Positions 6,468 to 10,074 of a stretch of 10,074 bases of DNA are shown piece after piece. The notes beneath the pieces are model-generated. The model saw only the letters and a program-made list of their open reading frames with translations. It was not told where the DNA came from and searched no databases. How positions within the stretch are numbered: the first letter of the stretch is position 1; each line of letters begins with the position of its first letter. Origin of the DNA: Pseudomonadota bacterium (GTDB lineage: Bacteria > Pseudomonadota > Alphaproteobacteria > JAAXGF01); NCBI GenBank assembly GCA_022563655.1, contig JADFMW010000085.1:1-10074 (forward strand). Direction: 5' to 3'. The translations under genes were made by a program, and so were the position numbers.

Positions 6468-7178
6468 CTATCCGCCGCCGGCCAGATCGTCGGCCAGATC
6501 GTCGGCCAGATCGTCGGCCAGATCGCCGGTGATGCGGATGCCCGCGCCGTCGACCTTGTAGCGCCGGTTGATGGTGATCAGCACCGAGGTGAGCGCCTCG
6601 GCCGCCGCCGAGTTGGCGAGCGGGCCGGCGTGGAGGCCGCGCAATCCGAGCGCCCTGACCAGCGCGACCACCGCCGCGCGCGCGGCCTCGTCGTCGCTGC
6701 ACACGAGGACGTCGCAGTCGATCGGCGCGGCCTTGGCAAGCTTGTGCGCGGCGACGTTGTGGAGCGCGGAGACGACGACGGCGCCCGCGCCGAGAATAGC
6801 CTGCGCCGCCTGTGCGGCCGAGCCGTGCTCCGGAAGGCGCGCCGTGCCCACCTTGGGCGGCGTCAGCGGCACGGTCGCATCGACGACGATCTTGCCCCGC
6901 ACGGCCGCCCCGATCTGGTCGAGAATCGTTGTGTGGTTAGCGTAGGGCACGGTCACGACCACGATGTCGCCGGCGGCGGCCGCCTCGGCGTTGCCCATGC
7001 CGCGCACGGACGGCGCCCCGGCGCCCGCCTCGATCGCCGCCGCCGCGCGCGCTGCCTTGTCCGGCGATCGCGAGCCGATGATGACGGCATGGCCGGCCTG
7101 CGCCCAGCGCGCCGCAAGGCCGCCGCCGAGCGCCCCCGTGCCGCCGATGATCGCGATGCTGGGAGGGGAGTCGGTCAT
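6468..7178 (-). CDS. npdG: NADPH-dependent F420 reductase (F420H2:NADP oxidoreductase)
   Basis: This 236-residue cytoplasmic enzyme moves hydride between F420 and NADP, linking the F420 pool to central redox. The N-terminal Rossmann fold has IAIIGGTGALGGGLA (8-22) and IIGSRSPDKA (33-42); Ser36-Arg37 lie where the family binds the NADP 2'-phosphate. Later conserved segments are VTVPYANH (75-82), SALHNVAAHKL (138-148) and the C-terminal LITINRRYKVDGAGIRITG (200-218). The start at 7178 follows a good ribosome binding site and lies 23 bases after the oxoprolinase stop. After residue 218 the protein carries an odd tail of four DLAD-type units from a 12-base repeat, which is not family sequence. 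Its place among F420 synthesis genes supports the F420 assignment over other NADP reductases of this fold. Confidence 0.92.
   Translation of the reverse strand: MTDSPPSIAIIGGTGALGGGLAARWAQAGHAVIIGSRSPDKAARAAAAIEAGAGAPSVRGMGNAEAAAAGDIVVVTVPYANHTTILDQIGAAVRGKIVVDATVPLTPPKVGTARLPEHGSAAQAAQAILGAGAVVVSALHNVAAHKLAKAAPIDCDVLVCSDDEAARAAVVALVRALGLRGLHAGPLANSAAAEALTSVLITINRRYKVDGAGIRITGDLADDLADDLADDLAGGG
6480..6527. repeat. 12-base tandem repeat in the npdG 3' end
   Basis: The unit GGCCAGATCGTC is present three times exactly (6480-6491, 6492-6503, 6504-6515), with a fourth copy that differs at one base (6516-6527, ending GCC). Read on the minus strand it encodes repeated DLAD (residues 219-234). The near-perfect identity points to recent slippage expansion. 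Confidence 0.9.
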
Positions 7179-7185
7179 CCGTGCG

Positions 7186-7190
7186 CTCCT
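7186..7190 (-). promoter_or_regulatory. Ribosome binding site of npdG
   Basis: The minus strand reads AGGAG followed by 7 bases and the ATG at 7178. This settles the npdG start inside a much longer stop-free frame that continues upstream through the oxoprolinase gene. Confidence 0.75.
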
Positions 7191-7201
7191 GGGATCGAGT
7201 T

Positions 7202-10074
7202 TCAGCCGTTCGTTGCGCCGGGGCCGGCCGCGGCGGCGGGACCACCAGGGCGATGGGGGCCGGGCCGCTCCCTGCCCGGGCCGCCACCCTGGGACGAAGG
7301 GGCCTCGCCGTAGCCGCCGCCGCCCGGCGTCTCGAGGACGAACACGTCGCCCGGGTTCATCTCGGTCATGTCGGTGCCGCCAAGCTCCTCGACGGTTCCG
7401 TCGGCGCGCTCCACGTAGTTGCGTCCCGTCTTGCCGGGCTCGCCGCCCGCCATGCCGTATGGGGGCACCCTGCGGTGCCCGGAGACGATCGCCGCGGTCA
7501 TGGGTTCGAGGAACCGCACGCGGCGGATGATGCCGTCGCCGCCGCGGTACCGGCCGCCGCCGCCCGAGCCGCGGCGGATCGAGAACGATTCGAGGATCAC
7601 CGGGTATCGCCATTCCAGGATCTCGGGGTCGGTCGCCCGCGTGTTCGTCATGTGGGTGTGCACCGCGCTGGTGCCGTCGTAGCCCGGCCCGGCGCCCGAG
7701 CCGCCGCAGACCGTCTCGTAGTTCTGGTATTCGGCGTCGTTGCCAAAGGTGAAGTTGTTCATGGTGCCCTGGCTCGCGGCCATCAGGCCGAGCGCGCCCA
7801 ACAGCGTGTCGGTGATCGCTTGGCTGGTCTCGACGTTGCCGGCGACCACGGCCGCCGGGTACTTCGGGCTCAGCATCGAGCCCTCCGGAATGATCACCTT
7901 GAGCGGCTTGAGGCAGCCGCCGTTCAAGGGGATGTCGTCGTCGACCATGAGCCGGAACACGTACAGCACCGCCGCCATGCACACGGCGGTGGGGGCGTTG
8001 AAATTGCTCTTGAGCTGGGCCGAGGTGCCGGTGAAGTCGATGACCGCCTCGCGCGCCTCGCGGTCGACCTTGATGGCGACGGCGATCCTGGCGCCCGAGT
8101 CCATCTCGCATGTGAAGCTGCCATCCTTGAGCACGTCCAGCACCCGGCGCACCGATTCCTCGGCGTTGTCCTGCACGTGCTGCATGTAGGCGTGCACGAC
8201 GTCGAGCCCGAAGTGGGCGACCATCTTGCGCAGCTCCTGCACACCCTTCTCGTTGGCCGCGATCTGGGCCTTGAGGTCGGCGAGGTTGTTGTGGAAGTTG
8301 CGCGTCGGATAGGGCGCCGTCATGAACACCTCCTCGATCTCGGCCTCGCGCAGGCGCCCGCCCGCCACCAGCTGGAAGTTGTCGATCAGCACGCCCTCCT
8401 CGTCGATGTGCGTGCTGTAGGGCGGCACCGAGCCCGGCGTGATGCCGCCGAGCTCGGCGTGATGGCCGCGCGAGGCGACGTAGAACAGGATGTGCTCGCC
8501 CGCGTCGTCGAACACCGGCGTGATCACGGTGATGTCGGGAAGATGGGTGCCGCCGTTGTACGGCGTGTTGAGGACGAACACGTCGCCCGGCCCGATCGTT
8601 CCCCGCCGCTGCTCGCACACGGTCTTCACGCTCTCGCTCATCGAGCCGAGGTGGACCGGTATGTGCGGCGCGTTGGCGACGAGGTCGCCGTCGGGGTCGA
8701 AGATGGCGCACGAGAAGTCGAGCCGCTCCTTGATGTTGACCGAGTAGGCGGTGTTCTGCAGCACGACGCCCGTCTGCTCGGCGATCGACATGAACAGGTT
8801 GTTGAACACCTCGAGCATCACCGGGTCGGCCTCGGTGCCGACCTTGGCCTGGCCGGGGCGCGGCTCGACGCGGGTGAGGATGAGATGGTTGCGCCTGGTG
8901 ACCTCGGCCGACCAGCCGGGCTCGACGATGGTCGTCGCGTTGGCGTCGATGACGATCGCGGGCCCGGCGATCCGGCACCCGGGGGCCAGATGGTCGCGAT
9001 CGTAGACTCGGGTCGCGTGGCCGGCGCCGGCGGTGAACATCTCGACCTCGGCGAGCGCCTCGGGCGCCGCCGCGGGCGCCGCCGCGGCCGCGAGCTCGGG
9101 CTCCTCGACCTCGGGCGCGCCGCCGATGACCTCGACCGTTATCGCCTCGACGATGTGGCGCTTCTCGGGGGAGATGAAGCCGTAGTGCCGCCAGTGCGCG
9201 TCCTCGAACGCGGCGACGATGGCAGCGCGGTCCGCGAGGTCGACGATGAGCGGCGAATCGGTGCCCTCGTAGCGCACGTGAAGCTTGCGCGCCGCGGTGA
9301 TCCGCGCGGGATCGATGCCCTGGCGGACCAGCTCCTTGCTGGCGTCGGCCGCGAGCGCGTCGGCCGTGGCCTCGAGCTCGCCGACGAGCCCATCGCGAAG
9401 GATCGACTCGACCGCGCGCTCGCGCATCACCCGGTGGTCGGCGAGGCCCATGCCGTACGCCGAGAGGACGCCGGCGTAGGGGTGGATGAAGACCCGCGAG
9501 ATGCCGAGCGCGTCGGCGACGAGGCAGGCGTGCTGGCCGCCGGCGCCGCCGAAGCAGTTGAGCGTGTATTCGGTGACGTCGTGGCCGCGCTGGATCGAGA
9601 TCTTCTTGATCGCGTTGGCCATGTTGTCGACCGCGATCTTGAGGAATCCTTCGGCGACCTCGACCGGCGGCCGCTTGTCGCCGCTCGCCGCCTCGATCTC
9701 GGCGGCGAGCGCCTCGAAACGCTCGCGCACGCGCTCGGCGTCGAGACGCTCATCGCCGCCGGCACCGAATATCGCGGGGAAGAACGCGGGCTGAATCTTG
9801 CCCGCCATGACGTTGGCGTCGGTCACCGTGAGCGGCCCGCCGCGGCGGTAGCACACCGGTCCCGGGTCGGCCCCCGCGGAGTCGGGGCCGACGCGGTAGC
9901 GGGCGCCGTCGAAATGCAGGATCGAGCCGCCGCCCGCCGCCACCGTGTGAATCCGCATCATCGGCGCGCGCATGCGCACGCCGGCCACCAGGGTCTCGAA
10001 CGTGCGCTCGTATTCGCCGGCGTAATGGGCGACGTCGGTCGAGGTGCCGCCCATGTCGAAGCTGATGATCTTGT
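7202..10074 (-). CDS. 5-oxoprolinase-type hydantoinase A/B fusion protein, N-terminus beyond right edge
   Basis: 957 residues are visible. The frame enters at the right edge as KIISFDMGGTSTDVAHY, the ATPase signature found about 270-300 residues into HyuA proteins, so roughly a quarter of a usual ~1200-1300-residue oxoprolinase is missing. The HyuA part follows with GPDSAGADPGPVCYRRGGP, QPAFFPAIFG, ISIQRGHDVTEYTLNCFGG and AGVLSAYGMGLAD. These match ATP-dependent 5-oxoprolinases (5-oxo-L-proline + ATP + water to L-glutamate) better than short hydantoinases. The HyuB part starts near 8830 at DPVMLEVFNNLFMSIAEQ and runs to the conserved C-terminal GDVFVLETPGGGGYG (7300-7344). A Gly/Pro/Ala-rich tail of about 33 residues follows. 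A linker rich in Ala (about 9055-9090) sits within the HyuA C-terminal region. Substrate specificity within this superfamily varies, so oxoprolinase activity is inferred. It is the first visible gene of the F420 operon. Confidence 0.88.
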   Translation of the reverse strand, partial: KIISFDMGGTSTDVAHYAGEYERTFETLVAGVRMRAPMMRIHTVAAGGGSILHFDGARYRVGPDSAGADPGPVCYRRGGPLTVTDANVMAGKIQPAFFPAIFGAGGDERLDAERVRERFEALAAEIEAASGDKRPPVEVAEGFLKIAVDNMANAIKKISIQRGHDVTEYTLNCFGGAGGQHACLVADALGISRVFIHPYAGVLSAYGMGLADHRVMRERAVESILRDGLVGELEATADALAADASKELVRQGIDPARITAARKLHVRYEGTDSPLIVDLADRAAIVAAFEDAHWRHYGFISPEKRHIVEAITVEVIGGAPEVEEPELAAAAAPAAAPEALAEVEMFTAGAGHATRVYDRDHLAPGCRIAGPAIVIDANATTIVEPGWSAEVTRRNHLILTRVEPRPGQAKVGTEADPVMLEVFNNLFMSIAEQTGVVLQNTAYSVNIKERLDFSCAIFDPDGDLVANAPHIPVHLGSMSESVKTVCEQRRGTIGPGDVFVLNTPYNGGTHLPDITVITPVFDDAGEHILFYVASRGHHAELGGITPGSVPPYSTHIDEEGVLIDNFQLVAGGRLREAEIEEVFMTAPYPTRNFHNNLADLKAQIAANEKGVQELRKMVAHFGLDVVHAYMQHVQDNAEESVRRVLDVLKDGSFTCEMDSGARIAVAIKVDREAREAVIDFTGTSAQLKSNFNAPTAVCMAAVLYVFRLMVDDDIPLNGGCLKPLKVIIPEGSMLSPKYPAAVVAGNVETSQAITDTLLGALGLMAASQGTMNNFTFGNDAEYQNYETVCGGSGAGPGYDGTSAVHTHMTNTRATDPEILEWRYPVILESFSIRRGSGGGGRYRGGDGIIRRVRFLEPMTAAIVSGHRRVPPYGMAGGEPGKTGRNYVERADGTVEELGGTDMTEMNPGDVFVLETPGGGGYGEAPSSQGGGPGRERPGPHRPGGPAAAAGPGATNG

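Noticed and set aside
6480..6527. Tandem repeat considered as a CRISPR array or operator array
   Set aside because: The 12-base units are directly adjacent with no spacers and lie inside a coding frame, so slippage expansion explains them better.
4426..6561. Plus-strand frame of over 700 codons opposite cofC, cofD and cofE
   Set aside because: It is the antisense of three well-recognised genes and its product is Arg/Gly/His-rich without any family signature.
6457..6702. Longer cofE start at 6702
   Set aside because: It would overlap npdG by over 230 bases and add a non-homologous Arg/Gly-rich leader.
7179..8978. Upstream extension of the npdG frame into the oxoprolinase gene
   Set aside because: The extension is low-complexity Arg/His-rich text and overlaps strong HyuB homology; the ATG at 7178 has a proper ribosome binding site.

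Overview
The window looks like high-GC chromosomal DNA (about 70% G+C by eye) from an uncultured soil-type bacterium. Its core is a tightly packed minus-strand operon for coenzyme F420. In transcription order it contains a 5-oxoprolinase-type hydantoinase A/B fusion (cut by the right edge), an F420:NADP oxidoreductase (npdG), cofE, cofD, cofC and a fused cofG-cofH (fbiC). Gaps between neighbours are only about 10-25 bases, so one transcript that starts beyond the right edge is likely. The enzymes form a full route. FbiC makes the deazaflavin FO, CofC makes the activated three-carbon phosphate, CofD joins the two into F420-0, CofE adds gamma-linked glutamates, and NpdG exchanges hydride between F420 and NADP.

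Taxonomy cannot be fixed from the sequence. A fused CofG-CofH with a stand-alone CofE and long GC-rich genes would fit F420-making Gram-negative or candidate-phylum soil bacteria (Proteobacteria, Tectomicrobia, Rokubacteria or Binatota-like). It is unlike the mycobacterial arrangement, where CofE is fused to a flavin domain.

Layout: 1-385 holds an unrecognised minus-strand reading frame that leaves the left edge. About 385-590 is a short, A+T-richer stretch (46% G+C counted by hand over 401-570, against 69% over 571-740) that encodes an internal piece of a membrane protein resembling an ABC-exporter permease. This piece runs in frame into a luciferase-like (LLM class) oxidoreductase that has lost its own N-terminus (about 573-1331, plus strand). 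Positions 1332-1460 are a convergent intergenic gap with weak hairpins, and 1461-10074 is the F420 operon.

The most unusual points are the chimeric open reading frame at 402-1331, whose join lies in a stretch that reads well in both parent families, and the low-complexity C-terminal tails on three operon proteins, two of them built from 12-base tandem repeats. Other points are the 5-oxoprolinase, which could supply glutamate to CofE, and the absence of the FbiB-type reductase domain, which leaves open which three-carbon unit this F420 carries. No RNA gene, CRISPR array or insertion sequence was recognised.
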